Below, piece by piece: positions 54,485-62,406 of a stretch of DNA of 64,000 nt. Position 1 is the first letter of the stretch. Each line of letters starts with the position of its first letter. Source of the DNA: DAIPXZ01 sp036782995. GTDB lineage: Bacteria; Bacillota; Clostridia; Saccharofermentanales; Saccharofermentanaceae. The translations under genes and the position numbers were made by a program. The DNA lies in contig DAIPXZ010000001.1 of the NCBI GenBank assembly GCA_036782995.1, positions 186,001 to 250,000 of the forward strand, in the 5' to 3' direction. A model generated the notes under the pieces. It had not been told where the DNA came from, searched no databases, and worked only from the letters and a program-made list of their open reading frames with translations.

Positions 54485-55825
54485 CTAAGACAAAGCATCC
54501 ATTACATTTCTGAGCACATCCTCCGGTGACCTCGTCGCATCTGCCGTAACATCTGCTATTTCTTCATATAATGGTATTCTCGAGAGATAAAGCGCTTCCG
54601 CGTGACGATATTGTGCATCGGTCGAGGACAAATCGTCGCCGCCTTGAAGCATCGGCCGCCCTTCGTCTCCGTGGATTCGCTCCCAAAGAACATCGATCGG
54701 CGCACGCAAGAAAACAGTGCGTGCATTTGACGCGGCAAGCACCTTTCGATTTTCTTCCCGCATAACGGCGCCGCCCCCCAAGGAAACCACCGCACGTTCT
54801 TTATGCTTCATTACTTCAAGGAAAACCGCACTTTCCATACGTCGGAATGATTCTTCCCCGTCACGTGCAAAAATTTCACGAATCGGGCATCCCGCGACGC
54901 GAACAATTTCTTCGTCCAAATCGACAAACGGCACGCGCAGCTCCGCCGCCAGCATCCGCCCGATTTCGGTCTTTCCTGCGCCCATAAAACCGGTCAAGAC
55001 AATCTTCATCGGATAATTTCGAAGCATCTCTTTTTCAATCTCGGGCAAAAGGCGCGCCATTCGTTCGTCTGCAAAATCGGCCTCCGGCGACCATATTTTC
55101 TCTGCCGCTAAAGCCTGATAAAAGAGCATCGAAAGTCCACTTAGCGTTTTCGCACCGCGTTTTTTTGCAGTAAGAAGAAGCTTCGTGGGTTTCGGATTGT
55201 ATATAGTGTCAAAAACGAGAGTATTCGCGTCAATGGCTTCTATACCGGGTGCAGCTTCATGTATATTCGGCCACATGCCACAAGGTGTACCTTGTAGAAA
55301 TATTTCTGCCATACCGTAGTCATCGACAGAATCCGTGATATCAATAGAAAGTCCTTTTCCGCGCAATTCGGATTGCAAAGCTGCGGCTTTCTCTAAGGAG
55401 CGAGCCAGCACCGTCACTTTTCCTTTTGCCTTAGCCGCCTCACACGTCATCATTCGTGATACTCCGCCAGCTCCGGTTACCAGTACTTTCTTTCCGGCAA
55501 AATCCATACCCAGCGACAAAAAGCCATCAGCATCCGTGTTATATCCGACGCGCCGACATACTGTATTGAGTGCGCCATATTCCTGAACACGCGCATCTAA
55601 CTCATCCATATAGGGTACAAGCGCGACCTTATGCGGAATCGTCACGTTAAAGCCCGTAAATTCGCGAAGTAGAATCGGCGCATACGTTGGCAGTTCCTTC
55701 GGCGAAATCTCCATCACTTCGTAACGCCCGCTGATTCCGGCCGCTTCCATGATTCTCTCATGAATGTATTGTGACATGGAATGCCCCAAAGGATACCCGA
55801 TAATGCCAACCTTAATCGCACTCAT
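54485..55825 (-). CDS. Shikimate dehydrogenase-shikimate kinase fusion
   Basis: Residues 1-265 are AroE: IGYPLGHSMSQYIHE, GFNVTIPHK (catalytic Lys 66), GALNTVCR, NADP loop TGAGGVSRM, and LSGLSMLFYQALAA. Residues 272-446 are AroK: LTGFMGAGKTEIGRML (Walker A), FVDLDEEI, SFRRMES, LGGGAVMR. The two enzymes act one after the other, so fusion could channel shikimate. The start overlaps the tyrA stop by 14 bases. Confidence 0.95.
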   Translation of the reverse strand: MSAIKVGIIGYPLGHSMSQYIHERIMEAAGISGRYEVMEISPKELPTYAPILLREFTGFNVTIPHKVALVPYMDELDARVQEYGALNTVCRRVGYNTDADGFLSLGMDFAGKKVLVTGAGGVSRMMTCEAAKAKGKVTVLARSLEKAAALQSELRGKGLSIDITDSVDDYGMAEIFLQGTPCGMWPNIHEAAPGIEAIDANTLVFDTIYNPKPTKLLLTAKKRGAKTLSGLSMLFYQALAAEKIWSPEADFADERMARLLPEIEKEMLRNYPMKIVLTGFMGAGKTEIGRMLAAELRVPFVDLDEEIVRVAGCPIREIFARDGEESFRRMESAVFLEVMKHKERAVVSLGGGAVMREENRKVLAASNARTVFLRAPIDVLWERIHGDEGRPMLQGGDDLSSTDAQYRHAEALYLSRIPLYEEIADVTADATRSPEDVLRNVMDALS

Positions 55826-56939
55826 ATCCAGCCTCCCTCAACAACGCGCAGGCTTCCACGGCCTCCGCAGAGGTACGAAGCAGTAGCTGTAGCTGTCCGC
55901 CTTCATAAGCACGGAAATGACGGATATTGATATTCGTAATATTCATATCATGCTCACCTAAAAGAGTCGTAATCGCACCGAGCTCACCAGGTCGGTCCGC
56001 TAAATAAACGGTCACAGAAGCCGCCGACTCCAACGCACCGCGCGTCCCATCCATTAAATGATTGCGGTAGCATGCACCCATCGAGTACAGTCGCTCGAGC
56101 TCCTTTTCATCTTCGGCCACAAGCGCTGCCTTCCACTTCGTAATCACCTCGATATATCTGTCAATAATAGGTAAAAGCGCATCTCGCGATGCATTCGTGA
56201 TACCCGCCCAAAGCGCCGAATCCGAAGAAGCAATGCGTGTAATATCTTTAAAACCACCTGCGGCCATGCGCGCCAAAGCCCCGTCATCTTCATTTGCCAT
56301 AAAAAGTGAAAGCGCCGACGCTACCACGTGCGGCAAATGGGACACCGCCGCGACTCGTTCGTCATGCTCAATCGCTGTCATACGCATCGGTATTGCCCCG
56401 ATATCGGTAATTAACTTCTCCATTGCACATAACTGCCATGCCGCGAGCATACATCCATTTGGTACGCAAAGCACATATAATGCCTGCTCAAACAGCGACG
56501 CCCGTCCACATGTATATCCACGTCTTTCACTGCCTGCCATCGGATGACCACCGATAAAATTCGGCAAAGTCATTGCGTCCATCACAGGTGCCTTTACCGA
56601 CCCGACATCCGTAATCACACCAATATCAAGCGTTTGCAAAACCGGCTTCATCTGTGTCATCACGTCTAACGGCGTACACAAAAAAAGCACGTCGATTCCA
56701 TTAAATATATGTAATCCTTGGGAAATATTGTCCGGTGTAATCACCGCAAAATCATCAATCACGTTATCTTCACGTGCCAGCTCGAGTGCTTTCCCGTCAA
56801 CATCGGCTGCCACAATACGTGCGACATCTGTCCGGGAACGAATGGCTCGAGCCAAAGAGCCTCCAATGAGACCAAGGCCCAAAATACCTACGCTACGAAA
56901 AGAGTCTCTCGCTCCTTCCGAAATCGGCATATTTTCCAT
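55812..56939 (-). CDS. tyrA: Prephenate dehydrogenase with C-terminal ACT domain
   Basis: Oxidative decarboxylation of prephenate toward tyrosine. The NAD loop is GILGLGLIGGSLARAIR, and the active-site segment GGHPMAGSERRGY is diagnostic. The ACT domain (about residues 300-375) begins VTVYLADRPGELGAI and probably binds tyrosine for feedback control. I start at MENMPISEG, preceded by GAGGG; an in-frame start eight codons upstream is weaker. Confidence 0.95.
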   Translation of the reverse strand: MENMPISEGARDSFRSVGILGLGLIGGSLARAIRSRTDVARIVAADVDGKALELAREDNVIDDFAVITPDNISQGLHIFNGIDVLFLCTPLDVMTQMKPVLQTLDIGVITDVGSVKAPVMDAMTLPNFIGGHPMAGSERRGYTCGRASLFEQALYVLCVPNGCMLAAWQLCAMEKLITDIGAIPMRMTAIEHDERVAAVSHLPHVVASALSLFMANEDDGALARMAAGGFKDITRIASSDSALWAGITNASRDALLPIIDRYIEVITKWKAALVAEDEKELERLYSMGACYRNHLMDGTRGALESAASVTVYLADRPGELGAITTLLGEHDMNITNINIRHFRAYEGGQLQLLLRTSAEAVEACALLREAGYECD

Positions 56940-57077
56940 AAAAATACCCTCTCTTGCTACCATACTACTTTGCTATTATAGCAGAAAACAAGAGAGGGTT
57001 GTATTTGTTTGTTATTCAGCCATTTCAGGTAACTATATGCGCGACATTTACGACTCCGTTACCTTAAAATCCACGTA

Positions 57078-58424
57078 TTACTTTTTCGCTGTAAGTGGGC
57101 TTTGCTGTACGTTACGTTCGTCATAGACACGCTTCATCTTGCCTTCCGAACGAGGCAATGAGCGAGGCTCGCAAAGTTGAATCTTTGCATGAATACCGGT
57201 AATAGAAGCGATATCGCCTTCCAAAACTCTTTCAATCCGTTCGATTTCGCGAATAGAATCCGAGAAGAACGAAGGGGTCATTTCGACCTTTACGACCATG
57301 CGATCCATATTATTGATACGGTCCACAATGATGATATAGTGTGGCTCGACCTCACTGTGTGCGAGCAAAACAGCCTCGATTTGCGATGGGAAAACATTCA
57401 CACCACGAATAATCAGCATGTCATCGGCACGACCCGTCACCTTCTCGATACGTGGTGATGTACGACCGCATTCGCACTTAGAATAGTAAATACGCGTCAA
57501 ATCGTGTGTGTTATATCGCAGAAGCGGTACACCTTCTTTAGTGACCGAAGAGAATACCAATTCTCCGAGCTCGCCTTCAGGAAGCGGTTTTCCCGTTTCT
57601 GGGTCGACGATTTCCGGAATGAAGTGATCCGATTCGATATGAATCAAGTCAGAATGCTCACAGCTACAACCAACACCAGGCCCGCAGATTTCTGTCAAAC
57701 CGTAAATATCAAAAGCACGCAATCCGATTTTCTCTTCGATTTGGTCACGCATCTCGAGTGTCCAAGCTTCCGCGCCGAAAATACCGGTACGCAATGCCAA
57801 TTCATCAGGTCCCACACCCATCGCTTCCATTTGATCCGCCAAATGCAACATATAGGTCGGTGTACACATGATGACCTGCGGTTTCCACTCGCGCAAAATC
57901 TGAATCTGTCTGGCCGTATTGCCGCCGGAAACGGGCAATGCAATCGCGCCCATCGGATCACAGGCATAATGCGGTCCCAAACCACCTGTGAAGAGGCCAT
58001 AACCATACGCAATGTGCACGAGATCACCCTTTTGCACACCACTACGTGCCATCGAACGGCAAAGTACTTCCTGCCACAATTTCACGTCATTTCGTGTATA
58101 GCCAACGACCTTCATGCGGCCTGTCGTTCCTGAAGAAGCATGCACGCGCACCAGTTCATCACGCGGCACAGCCAATGTACCGAACGGATAATTATCTCTG
58201 AAGTCGAATTTATCGGTAAATGGTAATTTATGTAAATCCTCAACACCGCGAATATCTCCCGGTTTAATTCCTTGCTCATCCATGCGCTTACGATAGTAAG
58301 GCACATGTTCGTACATGCGATTCACGCAATTCACCAGGCGTTCACTTTGCACCTGCGCACGTTTCTCATCTGACATGCACTCCTCTTCCGGATTCCAAAT
58401 GTAGGAATTCACTTCTCGTCTCAT
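57078..58424 (-). CDS. paaK: Phenylacetate--CoA ligase
   Basis: Adenylate-forming enzyme that makes arylacetyl-CoA. The AMP-binding motif HASSGTTGRMKVVGYT, GYGLFTGGLG, YGLTEICGPGVG and the DDMLIIRGVNVFPSQIE C-terminal motif are typical of PaaK. It is the first gene after the T-box leader of the aromatic operon. In anaerobes, arylacetyl-CoA can be reductively carboxylated to arylpyruvate, so this gene may serve Phe/Tyr salvage from arylacetates. The ferredoxin oxidoreductase needed for that is not in the window. Confidence 0.93.
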   Translation of the reverse strand: MRREVNSYIWNPEEECMSDEKRAQVQSERLVNCVNRMYEHVPYYRKRMDEQGIKPGDIRGVEDLHKLPFTDKFDFRDNYPFGTLAVPRDELVRVHASSGTTGRMKVVGYTRNDVKLWQEVLCRSMARSGVQKGDLVHIAYGYGLFTGGLGPHYACDPMGAIALPVSGGNTARQIQILREWKPQVIMCTPTYMLHLADQMEAMGVGPDELALRTGIFGAEAWTLEMRDQIEEKIGLRAFDIYGLTEICGPGVGCSCEHSDLIHIESDHFIPEIVDPETGKPLPEGELGELVFSSVTKEGVPLLRYNTHDLTRIYYSKCECGRTSPRIEKVTGRADDMLIIRGVNVFPSQIEAVLLAHSEVEPHYIIIVDRINNMDRMVVKVEMTPSFFSDSIREIERIERVLEGDIASITGIHAKIQLCEPRSLPRSEGKMKRVYDERNVQQSPLTAKK

Positions 58425-58493
58425 AAGACCACCTTTCTTGTCGCAATGTCCGGCGACACATAAACGTTGGTGTTTTCACACCCGAGAGACGAC

Positions 58494-58533
58494 AAAAAAC
58501 CCATCGCCATCTCTCCTTCGAAATAGCAATGGG
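58494..58533 (-). terminator. T-box-controlled terminator
   Basis: CCCATTGCTATTTC pairs (with G-U pairs) with AGAGATGGCGATGGG, followed by six T on the minus strand. It lies about 70 bases before paaK and competes with the T-box antiterminator. Confidence 0.88.
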
Positions 58534-58805
58534 ACGAAATTCATTCGCGGTACCACCCATTTTCGATATCCGTTATCCGGACATCGCGCTCGTTCTTCGG
58601 CCTATCAGCCAAATGCCTTATGATAACGGGAGGCTTCCGTATTTGCCTACTAGTGAAACATTCAGCAAATCTGCTCGAGAGGGAACTTCACAATTCAATC
58701 TTCGTATGTCGGCTCTCAATCTATGACCGGCACGCCCTGTTCGTTCAAGAATGGTTACTTTTCTCCGTCAACGCATGTGCGCTATAAGCATCACTTATGT
58801 GATGT
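58494..58805 (-). promoter_or_regulatory. T-box riboswitch leader, probable Phe (UUC) specifier
   Basis: The T-box GGGTGGTACCGCG-type core (58546-58558, minus strand) is followed by the CGTCCC strand and a terminator. Upstream lies a stem I-like region with GAGAGCC and, near its base, GTGAAGTTCCCTCTCGAGC. By position relative to known leaders the specifier codon is TTC (58683-58685), for uncharged tRNA-Phe. Binding of uncharged tRNA would allow read-through into paaK and the aro genes. The T-box call is firm; the specifier is an alignment by eye. Confidence 0.88.
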
Positions 58806-58811
58806 ATGTGT

Positions 58812-58840
58812 ATTATGAAAGCTTTTTCGCAAATTGTCAA
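58812..58840 (-). promoter_or_regulatory. Promoter of the aromatic operon
   Basis: TTGACA (58835-58840, minus strand), 17-base spacer, CATAAT (58812-58817). Transcription would start near 58805, giving a leader of about 380 nt. Confidence 0.88.
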
Positions 58841-58861
58841 CATAAGAATCGTTAAGAAAAA

Positions 58862-58896
58862 TAACTAAAAATGGAGTCCTCACATAGAGAACTCCA
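58862..58896 (-). terminator. Terminator of the PadR/DUF1700 operon
   Basis: TGGAGTTCTC / GAGGACTCCA stem (one G-U pair) with a five-base loop, then ATTTTTAG on the minus strand. Confidence 0.85.
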
Positions 58897-59019
58897 CTTT
58901 TCGGGAACTTATTTCTTGATTGGCTTCACAAAAATCCGGTTTATCATCAATCGCCTTCCTTTCGTTCGCATCGCGAAACACCTTTCTCGTCATATATTCA
59001 ACTACCGAAGTAGCTTGTT

Positions 59020-59451
59020 TTATTCAGCAGCAACTGTCGTTTCTGCAATTTGCGTGGTTTCAGTCGAAGTATCAGTTTCATCCGATTCATCGGTTAATTC
59101 CGCAGGTTCTTCATTTCCGAATGCAACACTTGTATCTCCGTCATCATTCGTTCTTATATGTAATCCTGGCATATCAACGACAATGTCGCCTGTTTCTTGA
59201 TCAACGTCGACATGAAGAAATGGCAGGTCTACCGTTACATCCTCATCGAGCTCATCGGGGTCAACACCATTAATAATGATGCTTCCTTCCTCCATTTCAA
59301 AATAACCACTATCTTCCCACTCATCCCAACACTCTTTTCCGAGTTTCGGGAGCTCATGAATACCGATACCTATGGAAATTCCGAAACAAACAAGTGAGAG
59401 AAACGTCGAAATACCAAGACTCCAAAGCAATACTTTCGTGCTCTTTTTCAT
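59020..59451 (-). CDS. Acidic membrane-anchored protein of unknown function
   Basis: 143 residues: a short basic N-terminus, one membrane helix (LLWSLGISTFLSLVCFGISI, about 9-28), then a strongly acidic extracellular part with repeated Asp/Glu/Val strands (VTVDLPFLHVDV, IVVDMPGLHI), and a Thr/Glu/Ser-rich end. The pattern suggests a small beta-rich domain. It is the third gene of a PadR-DUF1700 operon, where adhesin-like DUF4097-type proteins are common; I cannot confirm membership. Confidence 0.75.
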   Translation of the reverse strand: MKKSTKVLLWSLGISTFLSLVCFGISIGIGIHELPKLGKECWDEWEDSGYFEMEEGSIIINGVDPDELDEDVTVDLPFLHVDVDQETGDIVVDMPGLHIRTNDDGDTSVAFGNEEPAELTDESDETDTSTETTQIAETTVAAE

Positions 59452-59463
59452 GTTGCGCCTCCC

Positions 59464-60057
59464 TTAAAATCCTTCTTTATATATCTTCTTGTTCCATTTT
59501 ACGTATTCTACCGTTACCCAGATAAATCCCTTTGTTGCAAAGAACATAGCTATGCCCGTCGCAATCGCGAGGAAAAGCAATCCGAGAAGCAAGAAAATGT
59601 AAAACGCCATTGCCGCCGCAGGAACTGCTGCAATCGCAATCAACATAGCAATCACGGCAATAATCAAGCCAATCGGAAGCATCCAGAATCCAAGTACGGT
59701 CATTGCAATACTAATCCAAACCCAGATAAATACTAAGAGGTTAAAGAGTACAACGAAAACTCGCGCACCTGAAACATCCTTTTCCGCTTTTGCAACAGGT
59801 GCCGCTGCAATTGTCTGTCCGGTTACCCTTGCACCGGCGGTTGTGGCTTCGAAGCCTTCTGGTATTGTTTCATCAATGTACGTCTTAGCGACTTCTGCGG
59901 GAGAACCGAGTTCTGCGGCAATCTCCTGTTCTGTCTTGTCTTGTGATAAGCCAATAGAGAAGTGCTCTTCGAAATCACGCAAAATATCTTCGACTTCATC
60001 GCTTGGTAACTTAGCTAAATATGCTCTAAGCGCTGACAGATAATCTTGTTTTGTCAT
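59464..60057 (-). CDS. DUF1700-family membrane protein
   Basis: The N-terminal 65 residues (MTKQDYLSALRAYLAKLPSD, then DFEEHFSIGL, LGSPAEVAKTYI) are the DUF1700/HAAS cytoplasmic helical domain that commonly accompanies PadR regulators. A linker and three to four membrane segments follow (about 95-185). It overlaps the padR stop by four bases. Such proteins are thought to take part in envelope-stress responses together with PadR; that role is inference here. Confidence 0.9.
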   Translation of the reverse strand: MTKQDYLSALRAYLAKLPSDEVEDILRDFEEHFSIGLSQDKTEQEIAAELGSPAEVAKTYIDETIPEGFEATTAGARVTGQTIAAAPVAKAEKDVSGARVFVVLFNLLVFIWVWISIAMTVLGFWMLPIGLIIAVIAMLIAIAAVPAAAMAFYIFLLLGLLFLAIATGIAMFFATKGFIWVTVEYVKWNKKIYKEGF

Positions 60058-60371
60058 GAGCTTGTCCCCCCCACAATTTTATTTACGCTTTCTGTAAAGC
60101 TAATCCACTCTTCCATTAATTCTTTCAGCTGCTTTTGCCCCATTGCCGTTAAGCTGTAGTATTTACGAGGCGGGCCACTCTGTGATTCTTGCAAGTATGT
60201 CGTAACGAACCCGTCAGATGCGAGCTTGCGAAGAAGTGGGTAAACAGCGCCATCTGAAATCTTGATGAGCTCTGAAAGAGTATTGGCTAACTCATATCCG
60301 TAACAATCGCTATCTTTCAGCATGGAAAGCACGCATAGGTCAAGCACACCCTTTTTAAATTGTACATTCAT
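60054..60371 (-). CDS. PadR family transcriptional regulator (minus strand)
   Basis: 105-residue winged-helix repressor: FKKGVLDLCVLSMLKDSDCYGYE (quoted in part), ISDGAVYPLLRKLASDGFV, and PPRKYYSLTAMG. It heads the PadR-DUF1700-acidic protein operon; AGGAGG precedes the ATG. The promoter carries a dyad over its -10 box, pointing to autoregulation, as for LmrR/PadR-type repressors. Confidence 0.93.
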   Translation of the reverse strand: MNVQFKKGVLDLCVLSMLKDSDCYGYELANTLSELIKISDGAVYPLLRKLASDGFVTTYLQESQSGPPRKYYSLTAMGQKQLKELMEEWISFTESVNKIVGGTSS

Positions 60372-60401
60372 TTGATTTCCTCCTTTGCTAGTAAGCTTTG
60401 T

Positions 60402-60439
60402 ACAGTAGTGAGTATAAGGCGGTACTGTTTAATTGTCAA
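60402..60439 (-). promoter_or_regulatory. padR operon promoter with dyad operator
   Basis: TTGACA (60434-60439, minus strand), 17 bases, TATACT (60411-60416). An inverted repeat ACAGTA (60402-60407) / TACTGT (60423-60428) brackets the -10 box. A further GGTACTGTT half-site lies at 60488-60496, so PadR may bind more than one site. Confidence 0.8.
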
Positions 60440-60524
60440 TAGTGATTTTTGCATAATACAAATTATTTCTTACTACTGCTTTTCGCACGGTACTGTTGGA
60501 TTCACATGCGCCACATTTTCTGAC

Positions 60525-60590
60525 AACTAAAAACGACAAGATGCTCATTCATGGGCTTGCCCATGGTTTCACTTCTTGTCGTGTTTAGTT
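60525..60590 (-). terminator. Long inverted repeat, probable terminator
   Basis: 17-base arms (60525-60541 and 60574-60590) match at 16 positions, with an inner CATGGGC / GCCCATG hairpin. On the minus strand TTTTT follows the inner part of the stem. It lies just past the 60656-61448 gene and probably ends its transcript. Confidence 0.6.
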
Positions 60591-60655
60591 AAAACAATAT
60601 CAGAATGTAGTCTGTGTTTACTGCACCGAGTCCGTGATTTCTCTCAAGCTTCAGA

Positions 60656-61448
60656 TTAATTTGCTTGTTCAGTCCTCCATGTTTCGATTCCCCCAGTAAG
60701 CTTTACGCTTAGATACTCGGCGACTACAAAAGCGTCATTTGAAAAAAGATAATCCACCGCGCCGCGGTAGGCAGTCATAGTCGGTACTCTATCAACATAT
60801 GGAGTTCCCGGTTCCGTATAATCAGTATGACCGGTATATTGTCCATAAAGATTAATATCATCACCGACGTCAATATTTTTAGCGTCGCTAGATGATTGTG
60901 GATCATAGGTAACTATCCAAACGGTATCTGACTCATAGAAATATTCATGTTGCATGGTAACTGTCAATTGCGTCTTCTCATCAGTTTGCTCGACTGCAAT
61001 TACACTGCACGGCATCCAAATCCAATCGCCTTCGAGCGAATCGCCTCCTATGACGTAATCTTGGTAAACTTCTGGATAGACATAATTGTATTCAGTACGT
61101 GACGCGTCGTATCCGTCCTGCGAACTACCCAAGAGAGACATAAGGAGAAAAAAAACCAGTCCCAAAAAAAACAAGTAAAAGGCTACATCCAACGGCAATA
61201 ACCGGGATCGGAATCTTGGTACTCGTCGAAACAATCCTTGGCTGTTGGTAGCGCATGGATCTGAATCTTTCGCTTTCATTTTCCATGCGTTGTTTCTCTT
61301 CAGGTGAAATTCTCACCGATTCTCCGCACATTTCACAATTGTTTTTTTCGCCTGGATTGATGTACCCGCAATGTGGGCAAGTGATATCGCCACATGATTC
61401 ATCTACGCCTGTGCTGAATAACCCGCTTTTTTCACTAAAATTTTCCAT
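60656..61448 (-). pseudogene. Zinc-ribbon membrane protein, frameshifted in its membrane helix
   Basis: Two overlapping frames form one protein like its neighbour at 61584-62348. From MENFSEKSG (GGAGGGGG upstream) it has a zinc ribbon CPHCGYINPGEKNNCEMC, a linker and the first part of a membrane helix (VGCSLLLVFF). Then the frame is lost. The other frame continues LGLVFFLLMSLL and an extracellular domain of about 160 residues. The break lies at one of two runs of eight A on the plus strand (61148-61155, 61164-61171); removing one base from either restores one protein of about 263 residues. Confidence 0.78.
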
Positions 61449-61583
61449 GATGATCCCCCTCCGTAAAAATGTTACAGCTGTCTTTTTTCCCCCAGACAGA
61501 AGTAACAGGCAAACATTAGCCATATCTTCGGCTAAAATTACGGATATTGTATCATGAATAAAAGGTTTTGCAAATATTTTTTA

Positions 61584-62348
61584 TCACGATATGTCGCATT
61601 GACACGAGTATACGCTAAGCATTTGGATGGTTTCATTATCGGTCAATACAAGTTCAACCTCAGTAAGACCTTGAAATTCGCCATAAAACGTCACATAGTC
61701 GCCTTCTCGAGGCTTCGGATTGTCTTCCTTCGGTGTATAGTTGATGAGCCATGTACACGTGGAGTTATCACTCATGACAATGTTGTAGCAATAATTATTG
61801 CCTTCTTGGTAGACAAAGTAAACCTCACCAGAGATAGCTATGTTCTCTTTCGCGTGCTGTTCAGGTTTCGTGTAGTACTCCATATATTCCGTGACGTTCA
61901 CCTGCCGGAATTCGCTTTTTTCCATTGTTTGCCAATCCTTAATCTCTTCGTTGTCTGCACCTTTATATACAAAAACGAGAACACAACCGACAATAATCAA
62001 TACGATGGCAAGAGAAATGATTCTAACGGGAAGAGATAAAAAGAGGTGGCCAGCGGATTGGCTATCTTCGTCAAGTGGCTTGGCGACACCGGAAGAATAC
62101 AAATCGGCCATTTTGTAATTGGTTTTCTCGGAAACACCATCGAGACGTTCATTGCACAGGTCGCAAAGTGTTTTCTCGGGTGGATTGATATACCCGCAAT
62201 GCGGACACTCGATGTCCGTATCGGTGGGCTTCGCATCAGCGACCGTATCTTTCTTCTTTGAATTATCCAACTCAGAATCCGTCATCGGTAATGCATCGAT
62301 TGACGGGGTATTTTCTGTATTCGTAGTTGGTGATTGATCCTTATCCAT
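61584..62348 (-). CDS. Zinc-ribbon membrane protein (intact paralogue)
   Basis: 254 residues: Ser/Asp/Thr-rich N-terminus, a cytoplasmic zinc ribbon CPHCGYINPPEKTLCDLC (about 50-67), a membrane helix (IISLAIVLIIVGCVLVFVY, about 110-128), and an extracellular domain (about 140-250) with strands such as IAISGEVYFVYQEG and GDYVTFYGEFQG, reminiscent of an OB-like fold. The role is unknown; zinc-ribbon/TM/OB proteins of this build are common in Clostridia. GAGG precedes the ATG. Confidence 0.82.
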   Translation of the reverse strand: MDKDQSPTTNTENTPSIDALPMTDSELDNSKKKDTVADAKPTDTDIECPHCGYINPPEKTLCDLCNERLDGVSEKTNYKMADLYSSGVAKPLDEDSQSAGHLFLSLPVRIISLAIVLIIVGCVLVFVYKGADNEEIKDWQTMEKSEFRQVNVTEYMEYYTKPEQHAKENIAISGEVYFVYQEGNNYCYNIVMSDNSTCTWLINYTPKEDNPKPREGDYVTFYGEFQGLTEVELVLTDNETIQMLSVYSCQCDIS

Positions 62349-62406
62349 ATGTCCTCATTATTCCTTTCAAAACACAGAAAAAGAGTACCACGATTTCGGC
62401 AACGAA

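Noticed and set aside
60525..60590. Inverted repeat considered as a MITE or transposon end
   Set aside because: No target duplication or second copy in the window; a T run fits a terminator better.
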